Assembly: GCF_037325665.1 (NCBI RefSeq)
Contig: NC_090255.1
Location: forward strand, 37,716,501-37,780,500
Source of the DNA: Littorina saxatilis
Taxonomy: Eukaryota; Mollusca; Gastropoda; Littorinimorpha; Littorinidae
Length of the DNA stretch: 64,000 bases
Direction of reading: 5' to 3'
In this document: one piece after another, positions 50,862-62,418 of the stretch
Layout of the letters: every line of letters begins with the position of its first letter
Numbering within the stretch: the first letter of the stretch is position 1
Notes under the pieces: generated by a model
The model's database searches: none
What the model saw: only the letters and a program-made list of their open reading frames with translations
Told to the model about the DNA's origin: nothing
Made by a program: the position numbers and the translations under genes

Positions 50862-51500
50862 CTAATAAAACTATAAATTTAGCAACCTTAGCTGTGTTAG
50901 TGTCGCAGTGATGTGTACAAATAACATGTCGATCCATACAAGAAACTTAATCATGCGCGCAGGAGCGGTTTTCTGTGTCTAATACTTTCATGACCGGACT
51001 GAACAGCATTTCTCCATAACACAGCATTTAAAACAAAAACGGATATTGTCTGCATAAACATGTGCATCACTTCTTTTCACCTGTACAATTTGTTTGCAGT
51101 CTTATACTCGCAATATACCGAAAATAAGGGCGTGTCTTTTAGGAATGTCAAAATGGCCGCTTTGAACAAATAGACAAGAACAAACTGTCAGATAGGGTTT
51201 GAAAACATGTAACTTTCTTGTTTCAGACACACAACAAATGCAACATATTCTTGATTTGATAAAAAATGATAGTTGTATTTATTTCTTGAATTAGGTCACC
51301 CCCGTTTGGACAGTATTCTGAGAATGGCCTACGTATTTCCTTACTTCAGCATTTTCTTTTCCACACAGGTTTGTAAAAGTTTTACCGTTTGAGAAATTGA
51401 AACCTAAGCAGCACTTCCTCAGACAATTGTTTATTTAAACCACTTCAAAGTATGATTGTTATCCTCTGAAAATTGACTTTGAAAAGAAATTAATGCACTT
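50862..51500. other. no gene recognised
   Basis: AT-rich intronic sequence of the inferred receptor gene, without repeats that I can define. Confidence 0.45.
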
Positions 51501-51502
51501 AC

Positions 51503-51562
51503 CTGAGTCTGTGAGAGCTGCCAGACACACCCTCTCTTGCTTTCTCTCACAAGGAAATGGTA
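51503..51562 (-). other. inferred first non-coding exon of the receptor gene
   Basis: The minus strand reads ...CTCTCACAGACTCAG/GTAAGTG, an excellent donor with the exon's last base at 51503. The start is placed roughly 30 bp after a TATA box. The linkage to the CDS is inference. Confidence 0.4.
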
Positions 51563-51587
51563 GCTGTGCTAACCGAAAAAAACCAGG

Positions 51588-51599
51588 TTTTTATATAGT
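51588..51599 (-). promoter_or_regulatory. TATA box, minus strand
   Basis: The minus strand reads ACTATATAAAAACC, a canonical TATA element, about 30 bp upstream of the inferred first exon of the receptor gene. Confidence 0.5.
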
Positions 51600-52179
51600 G
51601 GTCTATTTTAAGATCACAGATTCTATTGGTCAAAGATATGATCCTCAATTTTGGTGCCTATATATATTTCCGCTTCCTGCCCGGATCGAAATTTGCTTTC
51701 TTAACAATAATATTGGTTTGCTGCGAGGACTTTTGATTATATGGTCCAGTACTGTCTACTGTGGTACCCGCCTTTTGAGATCGTCAAAATAAAAATAAAA
51801 AGAGAGGAAGTCTTAAAATGGAGGTAAATTTTCAAAGGGTATGAACAGAAAATGTGAAAAGGCAAGATATTGAAAAGGGGGAAGTCTTGAATTACAGGAA
51901 TGACAGCAGTGTCAATTGAATGAATAGGTGCATGCAAATTTGTTTTCTTTTGTGTAACTTTAAAGTTCCTGTACCAATAACCACATTGAAATAAGAGCTG
52001 CCCTGGTTGAATGAGAATGGAGAATGCCTCACAGAAATATGATACCTTTTTCTTGGCTTGCTGTAACAAGTTTTGGACTTGACCTTGAATCCCGCAGTGG
52101 GGCACTGCGGTTATGAAATTAAAGGCCCCTCCTGTTTTTGGAACCGCAGGAGCTTTCTAGTTTGCTGTTAGGTAGATTT

Positions 52180-52569
52180 TTGGTTCCTCTTTCCTGTCAT
52201 GCTCTCTTTTTCTTCATGAATTCTTTTCTTTTTTCTGCCTTCTTGCTCATTCACCTGTATTTTTTCCAAAAATCTCTTCTCTTGCCGCTTGTCTCGCGAT
52301 TCATGTATAGTTTAATCTGTTAGTGTTCTGATGTAAGTCCAGCAGTAGATAGGTTAAGCCTATTTTAACATACTGGAAACTGGTAATCTTCCAGTAGGTA
52401 TTAATTTAGTTTTACTAAAGCCTGCTGGGACACAAGTAATGGGTTTGTGCATTTGTAAACAGGAATCGCTTGACAAGTGGCCCCCTTCATCCCCCCCTTC
52501 CTCGTCCTGATATGGCTCTGCGTAGTCGGCTGGACGTTAAGCAACAAATAAACAAACAAACAAACAAAC
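52180..52569 (+). mobile_element. V-SINE-like element, 5'-truncated
   Basis: The 3' half parallels the element at 53252-53640: ACTGGAAACTGG, CCAGTAGG, GACAAGTGGCC, then GGCTGGACGTTAAGCAACAA and an (AAAC)n tail. Confidence 0.6.
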
Positions 52570-52974
52570 TTGACCTTGAACTCTTGAATTCTTGATCCCC
52601 ATGTAATATGCAGTACGTCCTATGTGGTGCCCTCTTTGAAATTCAGGTTGCTTTCTCTGTGCATGAGCATAATATCGTGCCTCGATAAGAAAAAAGATCA
52701 ATGAATTCTTCAGTTCAACTGCCTTGTATTCTCAGAGTGTGTGTGGTATTTTATAACCTGAAGCTCTTGGTATCAAAACATCCAGCAAACCCTGACGTGC
52801 CTCAATGTGGCACAGAAAAGCATACATTTACCCTACTTTGTGGATCATGCATTGCCTATTAGGGTTTAACGCCCTCTTAGACCTGTTGGCCTATGTTGTG
52901 ACAGGTATTGGTAACACGCTGAAGATATGGTGTGATACTTTGACTCGAACAAGCCCGCTGTGGCCGTCTTCTTC

Positions 52975-53245
52975 AACACACTAGCATTGGGTTTGTCTCA
53001 CCAAAGTATCGAAATATGATCATGATAATTAGAGACGAGAGATGATGCATGCATGTCTTTGTGTTTTCCAAGCCCTGAGACTTTCGCTGTGAACTTGGGA
53101 TCTTTTTCGTGCGCATGTGTGTACACAGGGTTGTTTAGACACCGAAGAGAGTCTGCACAAAGTTGACTCTGAGAAATAAATCTCTCGCCGAACGTGGGGA
53201 TCGAACCCACGCTGATAGCAACCAACTAGCTACAAAGCCAGCGCG
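52975..53245 (-). mobile_element. tRNA-derived SINE, interrupted in its head
   Basis: On the minus strand the head reads TAGCGCGCTGGCTTTGTAGC with B box GGGTTCGATCCC. A conserved GCGCACGAAAAAGATCCCAA lies downstream. A second SINE (53252-53640) has inserted at the head; the remaining head piece resumes after 53651. Confidence 0.75.
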
Positions 53246-53251
53246 CTACCT

Positions 53252-53640
53252 ACCCCCCGCGGGTTAGGGGGAGTCCCATATTGGTTGGGACGAGAAATGT
53301 CGTAAGAGGCGACTAACGGTTCTGTCTCTCCTTTTACCCTTGTTAAGTGTTTCTTGTATAGAATATAGTCAATGTTTGTAAAGATTTTAGTCAAGCAGTA
53401 TGTAAGAAATGTTAAGTCCTTTGTACTGGAAACTTGCATTCTCCCAGTAAGGTCATATATTGTACTACGTTGCAAGCCCCTGGAGCAATTTTTTGATTAG
53501 TGCTTTTGTGAACAAGAAACAATTAACAAGTGGCTATATCCCATCCCCCCTCTTTCCCCTATCCCATCTCCCCCCTTTCCCCGTCGCGATATAACCTTGA
53601 ATGGTTGAAAACGACGTTAAACACCAAAGAAAGAAAGAAA
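53252..53640 (+). mobile_element. V-SINE (RUDI-like), with 12-bp target duplication
   Basis: It starts CCCCCGCGGGTTAGGGGGAG, carries GTCGTAAGAGGCGACTAACGG, and ends CGCGATATAACCTTGAATGG, GACGTTAAACACCAAAG and an (AAAG)n tail, the layout of the molluscan V-SINE family. AGCGCGCTACCT flanks it at 53240-53251 and 53640-53651. Confidence 0.85.
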
Positions 53641-54174
53641 GCGCGCTACCTGAACTGTGCCACATCCCCGCCCTGGATCATGCATGTGGCTTTGCTTCTT
53701 CAAGGGTTTTTAGTTAACCTTTTGACTGAGCACCACTCAGCTATTCTTGTGGAAAGTATGTGACATACAGACCTGGGAACCCATACTATTTTGTCGTATT
53801 TTGTACGCATGATTGTCTAGTGTACGATCAGTACGGTGAGTGAAAAACAATATGACGAGAAAAAATTTCTAGACTAGTTTTCTTCACAAACGCATCTTGA
53901 AGCGGATCCAGTATTATGACTTATGATTACAGTTTTTGTCAGCAAACATTGAGAGAAGCATGTGCTTTTATGTATTGGTAAACTTAATTAATGCTGCGAC
54001 GGACGCGTGTGAAGCATGTTTGAATCATGGATGTTCAAATGATGTGTGGAGTACTAGTGTGCATGCTCATTTTTCTGAAAATACACCAAGTTTGTTTGAG
54101 AAAACTCCCAAGTGCAAAACAGGGGTTTCCATACTATGAGCAGGTTCAAGAAACTAAATCTTTGGGTATAATTC

Positions 54175-54633
54175 TGTTGTGGCCGAGTGGTAACGCACTT
54201 GCGCTCGGAAGCGAGAGGTTGCGAGTTCGACCCTGGGTCAGGGCTTTAGCAATTTTCTCCCCCCTTTCCTAATCTAGGTGGTGGGTTCAAGTGCTGGTCT
54301 TTCGGATGAGACGAAAAACCGAGGTCCCTTCATGTACACTACATTGGGGTGTGCACGTTAAAGATCCCACGATTGACAAAAGGGTCTTTCCTGGCAAAAT
54401 TGTATAGGCATAGATAAAAAATGTCCACCAAAATACCCGTGTGACTTGGAATAATAGGCCGTGAAAAGTAGGATATGCGCCGAAATGGCTGCGATCTGCT
54501 GGTCGATGTGAATGCGTGATGTATTGTGTAAAAAATTCCATCTCACACGGCATAAATAAATCCCTGCGCCTTGAGTCCGAGTTTGGAGATACGCGCGCGA
54601 TATAAGACTTCATATAACATAACAAATAAAGTG
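54175..54633 (+). mobile_element. tRNA-derived SINE with conserved central domain
   Basis: The head GTGGCCGAGTGGTAACGCAC looks derived from a Leu/Ser-type tRNA, with B box GAGTTCGACCC. The centre has GTCTTTCGGATGAGACG, CCGAGGTCCC and GTTAAAGATCCCAC, a domain shared among invertebrate SINEs. It ends in CATAACAAATAAA and abuts the LINE fragment. Confidence 0.8.
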
Positions 54634-54637
54634 ATTT

Positions 54638-55440
54638 TCATGATAGCACTTTGCTTTTGCTAACATGGGCTACATGTGTCTTAAATTCCAGATCACTGTC
54701 AATGAACACTCCCCGGAGGTCTTTCTCTACTTCACTTTCCTTGAGTAAGAGGGTGCTGTTGCTGTCAGACCCTGAGGACATGTCATGTAGTATTGTGCGT
54801 CCGATTTACACTTCCCAAGTTTCAGGACACTGCACTTCTCTGGGTAAAACCTCAGGACCCAATTTCTGGACCACTGCTGGAGTTTATCTAGGTCTTCCTG
54901 CATCTGTGAAGGAGCTGCCGGGTTATCTGTACGTGCGTAGAGTTTGGTATCATCGGCGAACAGCTTGACTTCGCAGGATGTGTCTTTTGGAAGGTCATTG
55001 ATGTAGATGATGAAGAGGAGGGGTCCTATCATGCTGCCTTGTGGAATTCCACTCGTCACGGCTGTCTGTCCGGAGCTAATTGCCCCGTTCACAACTACTC
55101 TTTGTTGCCTGTCAGTCAAGAAAGCTTGTATCCACTGCAAGACCTTGCCCTGAATACCATGTGCTGCCACCTTGGACAGGAGCTAGCCTGCGATGTGGAA
55201 CTGTGTCGAAAACCTTCTGGAAGTCCATATAGATGATATCGACGCTTCCACCATCGTCTAGAATCTGGGTCCATGTATCCAGTGTCTCCAGGAGTTGCGT
55301 AACTGTTGATCGGCCTTTCATAAATCCATATTGTTCCTTTGTGACCAGTTCCTGCTGTTGTAGGTGCTCCATGACATGTTGTCGCACTAGTTTCTCCAAA
55401 ATGGGGAGTGGCTTTTTCCCCAGAGTCTTGGCTAATGACA
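54638..55440 (-). mobile_element. LINE fragment with reverse transcriptase (Jockey/CR1-like group)
   Basis: On the minus strand: ILEKLVRQHVMEHL, EQYGFMKGRSTVTQLLETLD, VDIIYMDFQKVFDTVPHRRL, then in the next frame WIQAFLTDRQQRVVVNG, SGIPQGSMIGPLLFIIYIND and KLFADDTKLYARTD, the fingers-palm motifs of a non-LTR reverse transcriptase with the FADD catalytic box. There is a frameshift near 55185 and another near 54760. Both ends of the element are missing, including the endonuclease. It lies upstream of the enolase exons. Confidence 0.85.
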
Positions 55441-56374
55441 AATCAAACTGTGGCAGGTTTTGCTGAAAGAAGAAGCAGTAAACTGGACTTGCCATTGAAG
55501 TCTATGCTGACATGGATATGCAAATGAATTGCAATAAATTGATAGTGTGTTCTTTTGTGTGTTTTTTGCAGCCACAACCGCAGGCAACTCCCTCATCCGA
55601 TTCCAAGATGCCTTGCATTGTTTCCATCAAAGCTCGCCAGGACCTGACTACCAGCAAAGGTGAGTACAAAAATTGAGTATCTGGTGATGATGGGAGCTGA
55701 TTATAAAGACCTTGGAAAAAGTGGCAGCAGGAAAAGTACTGAAGAGATATGATACTGAAAATGATGACAAAGATATTCAGAGTGTAATGTTGCCTTGTAG
55801 ACCTGTATACTATAAGATTTTTTAGAAACATCATCCATTATCACTTTAAAAAAGATGACATTAATATTGAGAGTGTTCTCATGTAACCTCCTGTGTGTTA
55901 TTATGTACACCATATTGCAAAACATTATCCATTTTCTGTTTCTTTCTTTTGTAAATGTACTTATTCTTGGCTTAGTCTGCTACCATGCCTGATCCAACTG
56001 TTGAGCTATTTCATGAGGACATGCATTGGATCTGCTAGTAAAATGTTACTTTTACTTCATGAGGCTTTGAAAATCTGTGAAGATTTTACTCTTATATCAA
56101 GGTTGGCAAAGTGTCCAAATTCTGACGTAGGAGCAGTTTTTTGTCTCAAGATACAAGCATACTTCTCTTTTGATACTGGTAATATTTTGCATGACAGTCT
56201 CCGGTTTGTATCTTGATTTAAAAAAAAAAAAATGTGATGACAATTGCATTGTGGTCTCTGTATGTGTTGCCAGGCATGTTCCATGCCGCTGTGCCCAGTC
56301 GTGCCTCTACTGGAATCTACGAGGCTCTGGAGCTCCAAGGCTTACCATGCAAAAGGTGGGAGTCTTTTCATCAA

Positions 56375-56375
<1 letters not shown>

Positions 56376-56459
<84 letters not shown>

Positions 56460-56466
56460 ATCTCTA

Positions 56467-56527
<61 letters not shown>
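56376..56527 (+). repeat. (CT)n microsatellite in enolase intron 2
   Basis: About 150 bp of CT/CTAT repeats beginning some 20 bp after the exon-2 donor. Confidence 0.95.
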
Positions 56528-56528
<1 letters not shown>

Positions 56529-57867
56529 CCAGCCCCACCCCTCCTGCATCCTCTCTTGATGGTAATGTACATTTATTAGGATGCTAAATTAAAACGCTCA
56601 TATATCACCATTGGAACGACGAAGACAGGCGGTGTTGGGATGATGTTAAATATGCTCTGAATTATCTGCTCCACTAATGCCCAGGCTAGCAAGAGCATAC
56701 CAGTGCATTAGTGTAGTTGAAACACGATATCCTTTGTGGCTGCTGTTAATGCCATGTGGTGATGATGCGCTTCAGAGAAGAAGAGAGGAAATGTGCGCAG
56801 TAGTCGGACATTGTCATAGACAGCTCCCCAAAATCCACAGGATTGACGAGGGAGACAATCTCTGCTGAGCTGTCATGACAAGGGGAACTATTGCGTAACC
56901 CTGTCACAATAATGAAGTAATTCAGCTTATAGCTGATCTGTTTGCAACAGATCCTAATGGTTAAGACTTTATTGTCTACCTAGATGTTTTTTTAGAATAA
57001 CAAAATGTTTAAAAATAAGGGGGGAGCAGACAAAAGGAATGGAAAGAGGAAGAAAATACATCATGCGCCCTCCTCCATCACACACTCTTGCTTGTCCTTC
57101 CTGAAGAAAATCTGCTAGGCTGGTCTGTTGTCGTTATCAAAGCACGGTTGTCTTGCAAACCAGATCTGCTAGTGTCTAGTCTTCAGTTCATTTGCATGTG
57201 GTGTTTTTTTTATGTTCCCAGGTGTTTCCAAGGCTGTGTCTAATGTGAATGACAAAATCGCCCCTGCTATCATCAAAGCAGTAAGCTTAATTATGGTTTT
57301 TTTGTTGCTTTCTCGGATTGCATTATGCTTGTGTGTTTATAGCTTTACTAAAATTCCCTTTGCTCTTGTGTCACAGTATTATTCAGTTGGATAATGAATC
57401 AATTTTGAAGAAGGAAAACCTTGTTTTAGAAGCTTCACAAGTTTTGCTTGAGTTTTGTTTTGTTTTGTTTGCTTGTTTGTTTGTTTGTTTGTTGGGTGAG
57501 ACTGAGCATTTTTTTCCTTGACTTGAGCCTTTTGTTAAAGTATTGAGATTATAGTGCCCAGAAATATGGGAAAAGTGTCTGTGGCTATTTTTATTTTCAC
57601 AAGCTCTTGATGAAAAGGGATGGGTGATGTGAATGATGCATTGACTTTGTTGTTTCAGAACGTGGATCTGAAGGACCAAAAGGCTGTGGACAACTTCATG
57701 CTGAAGCTGGATGGCACTCGGACCACTCCCAACAAAGGTAGCAGACCTACACACAGATCATCCGAGACATAGTCATCAAATGACACCCAGCAATCACACT
57801 TTTTCATGTTACTTGCATATTTGATGCATTCTTGTTGATATTGTATACTCATGTTTTAAAGACTTAA

Positions 57868-58227
57868 AGCCATATGTACTCGATGACTATACACGCTAAT
57901 TGCTTTACCCACAGCTGGAGACATGCTAAATTAAGTTCCCTGCAAGATATTGTGGTCTAGGACCCCTTAAATGTTGAGATATTTGAATTTTTATTTTGAT
58001 CTAGATCGTCCTATTTATAGATTTGCCAACAGAGGTAGCGTTGACGCAAGGGAAATAACTCCGCGTCTTTGTTGACATCCTCACTTTTTCAGAGGCTAGA
58101 ACAAGCTGAAATGCATGTATATGGTCCGCGCATGGCGACATATCGTCATTACATGGTCTTATGGTGCGTTTGACATCGATTATGGGCAAACTACACTTTG
58201 TAAACACGTGAGCGCGTACATATGCCT
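57868..58227. mobile_element. TTAA-flanked MITE, 360 bp, in enolase intron 4
   Basis: Ends AGCCATATGTAC and GTACATATGCCT are inverted with one mismatch, bounded by TTAA at 57864-57867 and 58228-58231. Confidence 0.72.
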
Positions 58228-59222
58228 TTAAACATTTGACAAAACTCAAAATTTGATGGACTGGGTTAACACTATTGTGACTAGCATTGCCACGGCGTTA
58301 ACGTCCTGCCTGCCCAAGCTTGCCACCAAGAAACTTCCCAAAAAACAGTAACTGTAAAGAAATCTGTCTAGCAAGCTTGAATTAAGTCCAATCACCACCA
58401 AATTTTGTGTACTAATTAAAAAATGGATGCCCAGTTCAGTCGTGCTATTTATAAGTTTGTCACGCGATTTGTTTTAGCAAAGGGGGGGTAAAAGGGGGAT
58501 AATTTGTGTTTTTTAAAGTTTTTTGTGTGTGTTTTCTTTTCCACTGCTTTTCTAAAAGTTATTTTTAACAGAAAGTATTCTAAATAATGTTATAACCAAA
58601 CAAGGTGTAAAACCTATGAATTAGCTGAAATATTGTTAACATTGTACACAGAAATAAGGAGACGGTACAAAGAAAAGAACAAGCAAATCACGCATTCACT
58701 CACAGCATCCTGACCCAAATGAAACAAAACTGTGACACTCACCAAATGATGTCTAGGTAATCCATATTGAATATAAGTCACATTTTCACAACTCAAAGTA
58801 CCAACTGTACACCTATGAACATTTCCAAAAGGATTAGGAGGCTCCAGCCATCCATTGTTATCAGTGCTGCCACGCCCCCTTGCACATACACGATTCCGAG
58901 ATACATGTGCGTCTAGCAGTACCACCCCTACCACGTGTAGTTTGCCGACTCCTACTAGCAACAACAGGACTGCATGGGTGTTACTCTTCCGGCAAAAGCC
59001 GGATTTCCGGTTTTTGAAAAAATCTTAAGCCGGAAATTCCGGTTTTCCGTTTTGTTTCGCTAAGTTGAAATAACGAGCAGCGGTTCCAATCCGACTTTTG
59101 ACCCGGTTCGCGTTCTTTCTCGGTTCGCTCCCTTGGATTTGCCGCCATCTTGCTTATTATGATTTGGGTTTTGACGGTGTCCAGAAACTTTCTTTCAAAC
59201 TTGAGCATTTTGCTCGATCAAA

Positions 59223-59429
59223 ATGCCTTACATCAGTGATGATGTCGATCCTTCTAAACTTGAAAAACTAGAGGAATGTGTTACAAACAAGTGGAGGTGG
59301 GAATGGTTGGGAAAGGGGGGAAACGTGCTGCTTTACAGAGTGCAGGAGACATTCGTTCCTTCTTCAAAAAGCCTCGCATGGATACATTATAGGACTCAGA
59401 TCAGAAGCAGTGTTTGTGTGTGGCTTTGA
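59223..59429 (+). pseudogene. N-terminal remnant of the hAT-like transposase
   Basis: Opens at an ATG with a predicted helical KLEKLEECVTNKWRWEWL segment and soon leaves the ancestral frame. No BED zinc finger and no catalytic core are present. Confidence 0.5.
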
Positions 59430-59852
59430 TAATGCCACTGAACTCAAGAAAACGCGGGATGCCTTGTTTCTTGTCAGACATTTTTCGAATGCTCTAGAAT
59501 TTTTTTTGAATTATTGACGGTGATTTTGCTTGGTTGATTGGGACAGTAAAGTATCCCATTTGTATTATTTTTGTGGACTTTTTTTGTTTCTGCTTCTTTT
59601 CTTATTGTATGGTTTCTGACTGTGAGAATGCTGGAAATGGCCACTACCGTAAAATCCCTAGCATAAGCCCACCATTTAGCAAACGCCCACCCCCCACTTT
59701 GGGCCAAAAGTTGTGCACAGGGGTAACTACCTAGCAAACGCCCACCCTGCTTTTTAAGAGACTATAGGCTCACTTTCACTAGGATTTGTGCAGACTGTTC
59801 TAAAAGTCATCTTTTTCCCCTTCTTTACCTTTTCGTGTTTCTTTCCTTTTTT

Positions 59853-59928
59853 ACATTTTGTCAAGTTTTGACTAAATGTTTTAACGTAGAGGGGGAATCG
59901 AGACGAGGGTCGTGGTGTATGTGCGTGC

Positions 59929-59975
<47 letters not shown>

Positions 59976-60730
59976 GATTCAGACTAAACTACTGGACCGA
60001 TCTTTATGAAATTTGACATGAGAGTTCCTGGGTATGAAATCCCCAGACGTTTTTTTCTTTTTTTTGATAAATGTCTTTGATGACGTCATATCCGGCTTTT
60101 TGTAAAAGTTGAGGCGGCACTGTCACGCCCTCATTTTTCAACCAAATTGGTTGAAATTTTGGTCAAGTAATCTTCGACAAAGCCCGGACTTCGGTATTGC
60201 ATTTCAGCTTGCTGGCTTAAAAATTAATTAATGACTTTGGTCATTAAAAATCTGAAAATTGTAAAAAAAAAATAAAAATTTATAAAACGATCCAAATTTA
60301 CGTTCATCTTATTCTCCATCATTTTCTGATTCCAAAAACATATAAATATGTTATATTTGGATTAAAAACAAGCTCTGAAAATTAAATATATAAAAATTAT
60401 TATCAAAATTGAATTGTCGAAATCAATTTAAAAACACTTTCATCTTATTCCTTGTCGGTTCCTGATTCCAAAAACATATAGATATGATATGTTTGGATTA
60501 AAAACACGCTCAGAAAGTTAAAACAAAGAGAGGTACAGAAAAGTGTGCTATCCTTCTTAGCGCAACTACTACCCCGCTCTTCTTGTCAATTTCACTGCCT
60601 TTGCCATGAGCGGTGGACTGACGATGCTACGAGTATACGGTCTTGCTGAAAAATGGCATTGCGTTCAGTTTCATTCTGTGAGTTCGACAGCTACTTGACT
60701 AAATGTTGTATTTTCGCCTTACGCGACTTG
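59853..60730 (+). mobile_element. repeat family A, copy 4
   Basis: Starts TTTTGTCAAGTTTTGACTAAATG and ends CGCCTTACGCGACTTG, uninterrupted, with (TG)n at 59932-59970. Confidence 0.85.
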
Positions 60731-60905
60731 TTTCTTATTCTTTGTCCCCTCTCCTCACTCCCACCCATTCCCGACAAAGTGAATTAAAATTACGTCATGC
60801 TTTTCCACTGACGTCTTTTGTCTGTCAGTGACGTACCGGTACTTTGACGAGCTTCCTGGTGGCCTGAAGTTGGTTCTTGAATCTCTCTGTGCTATTTTTG
60901 CAAAA

Positions 60906-60979
60906 TGCCGAAGCGACAGTCTCACTGTACTGTGTCTTTCAAATTGCAAGCCCTCCAGTATCTGGATAACGAAGCAGGT
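60906..60979 (+). pseudogene. Brinker/pogo-type DNA-binding domain remnant
   Basis: ATG CCG AAG... gives [20 protein letters not shown] then DNEAG, the first helix of the helix-turn-helix found at the N-terminus of pogo-like transposases. It runs into poly-C and a (CT)n tract at 60980-61090. A GCAG/GT at the break might be a splice donor to the ORF at 61178. Confidence 0.5.
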
Positions 60980-60995
60980 CCCCCCCCCCCCCCCC

Positions 60996-60997
<2 letters not shown>

Positions 60998-61089
<92 letters not shown>

Positions 61090-61091
61090 CG
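60998..61091 (+). repeat. (CT)n microsatellite
   Basis: CT run with CCCTCT interruptions between the Brinker-domain remnant and the 297-codon ORF. Confidence 0.95.
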
Positions 61092-61177
61092 AGTCTCTTC
61101 CGGTGGTCGCCGTGGCATGACACGAAAATACTGCTGTGAAGAAAAATCTTAAACTTTCAGCAACAACAGCCACGAAT

Positions 61178-62071
61178 ATGTCAGTTTTAGGTCTACCTAA
61201 AACTGTGGAGTCCATTCTGACCACCATTATCGGGGACCACGCGCTTATCTCCTGGAAGGTGACAGGCGAAGGCGACAAACCTGTCGTCGTGCTTCGCTTC
61301 AACTCAGGGCAACAAGATGGCGAGGCGTCGACACTACCAGTGGGCGGGTGGCGACGCAAACCCCCGTCACAGATACGCCGTGACCAGAAAAGGGCAGAAG
61401 ACAGATGTGCTACTTCTAGGGCTGGTCAAACAAGAACGGACAACAATATGAAAGAGATAGCCACAGAAACAAACACAAGACAAGAACAAGACAATAAGGC
61501 AAGTGATAACAGTGGGCATACTTCGCCATGCGGTCTATTTTTAGCTACCCCTGAGTTTACGCCTCCGTCACAACATGACAGTACACATTCCAGTGTTGAC
61601 ACGCCACGCTCTGCACGTGCGACAGACCCACCGCTTGCCACTGTGCGCCCGAGAGAGGAACATGTAAACAATACAGGTGTCACCATGTGTTTTGGCGCAA
61701 GTGGCTGGAAGACCAAGGATTGTTGGCTTGATAGTGCGGTACGTCAGACAGACGACTACGTCGACAGTGAGGGTCTGGCACACATTGAACAGAAAACGTC
61801 TGAAAGAGGAATTGACATCGGACTGCTCTCAGGTGCGGATACAAATAGAAGCGAAAAGCCCAAACATCCCAGTACACATGTCAGCGACAGGCACATGAAA
61901 ACGGGCATGGTGACAGGACTACAGGACAACGGTGAAGGCTTTCTACAGTCATCAGATAACCAACACTTAATGACTTCACCATTGCAGGAGAACTTTGCTA
62001 AAATGACAGAAGAAATTAAAAGATGTAACGAGAAACTTAGGAAGTCAATGGACAGTGACTTTAAGACTTGA
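61178..62071 (+). CDS. unidentified 297-residue ORF in the nested transposon
   Basis: An ATG at 61178 opens MSVLGLPKTVESILTTIIGD, then ISWKVTGEGDKPVVVLRF, a Trp/Arg-rich GGWRRKPPSQIRRDQKRAED block, a long Ser/Thr/Asp-rich middle, and a C-terminal coiled-coil-like EEIKRCNEKLRKSMDSDFKT. The basic RRKPPSQIRRDQKRAE motif resembles ORFs carried by invertebrate mobile elements, but I cannot name the family. An acceptor-like ACTTTCAG lies just upstream. The frame is uninterrupted, unlike the decayed surroundings. Confidence 0.5.
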   Translation: MSVLGLPKTVESILTTIIGDHALISWKVTGEGDKPVVVLRFNSGQQDGEASTLPVGGWRRKPPSQIRRDQKRAEDRCATSRAGQTRTDNNMKEIATETNTRQEQDNKASDNSGHTSPCGLFLATPEFTPPSQHDSTHSSVDTPRSARATDPPLATVRPREEHVNNTGVTMCFGASGWKTKDCWLDSAVRQTDDYVDSEGLAHIEQKTSERGIDIGLLSGADTNRSEKPKHPSTHVSDRHMKTGMVTGLQDNGEGFLQSSDNQHLMTSPLQENFAKMTEEIKRCNEKLRKSMDSDFKT

Positions 62072-62321
62072 AACTGTGAGAAGACGAACACTTCCAATCT
62101 CTTGACCAATTATGAACTTCGGCACTGTGACTATTCGTTTTGTCGGTAACATGTTCGCCACCCACGCGATCTGGCATCCATGTCGCGAGAACAACACGCG
62201 TTTGTCGTATCGGTTCGATAATGTCAATGCTATGTTTTGTATATGCTTCAGCTTTGATAACGGAAAATGTAGTTTTTGATTTTTTTTTTAACATTGTAAA
62301 ACCAAATCGCTGGTTACACAA

Positions 62322-62341
62322 TTAAACAATCCAATCCAATC

Positions 62342-62416
<75 letters not shown>
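62322..62416 (+). repeat. (CCAAT)n followed by (CT)n
   Basis: Four CCAAT-type words (62326-62346) lead into about 70 bp of CT. It lies inside the TA-flanked element, downstream of the ORF. Confidence 0.85.

Positions 62417-62418
<2 letters not shown>

Noticed and set aside
56376-56587. Frames in (CT)n tracts (LSLSLS proteins), here and at 61000 and 62345
   Set aside because: Microsatellite translation artefacts.
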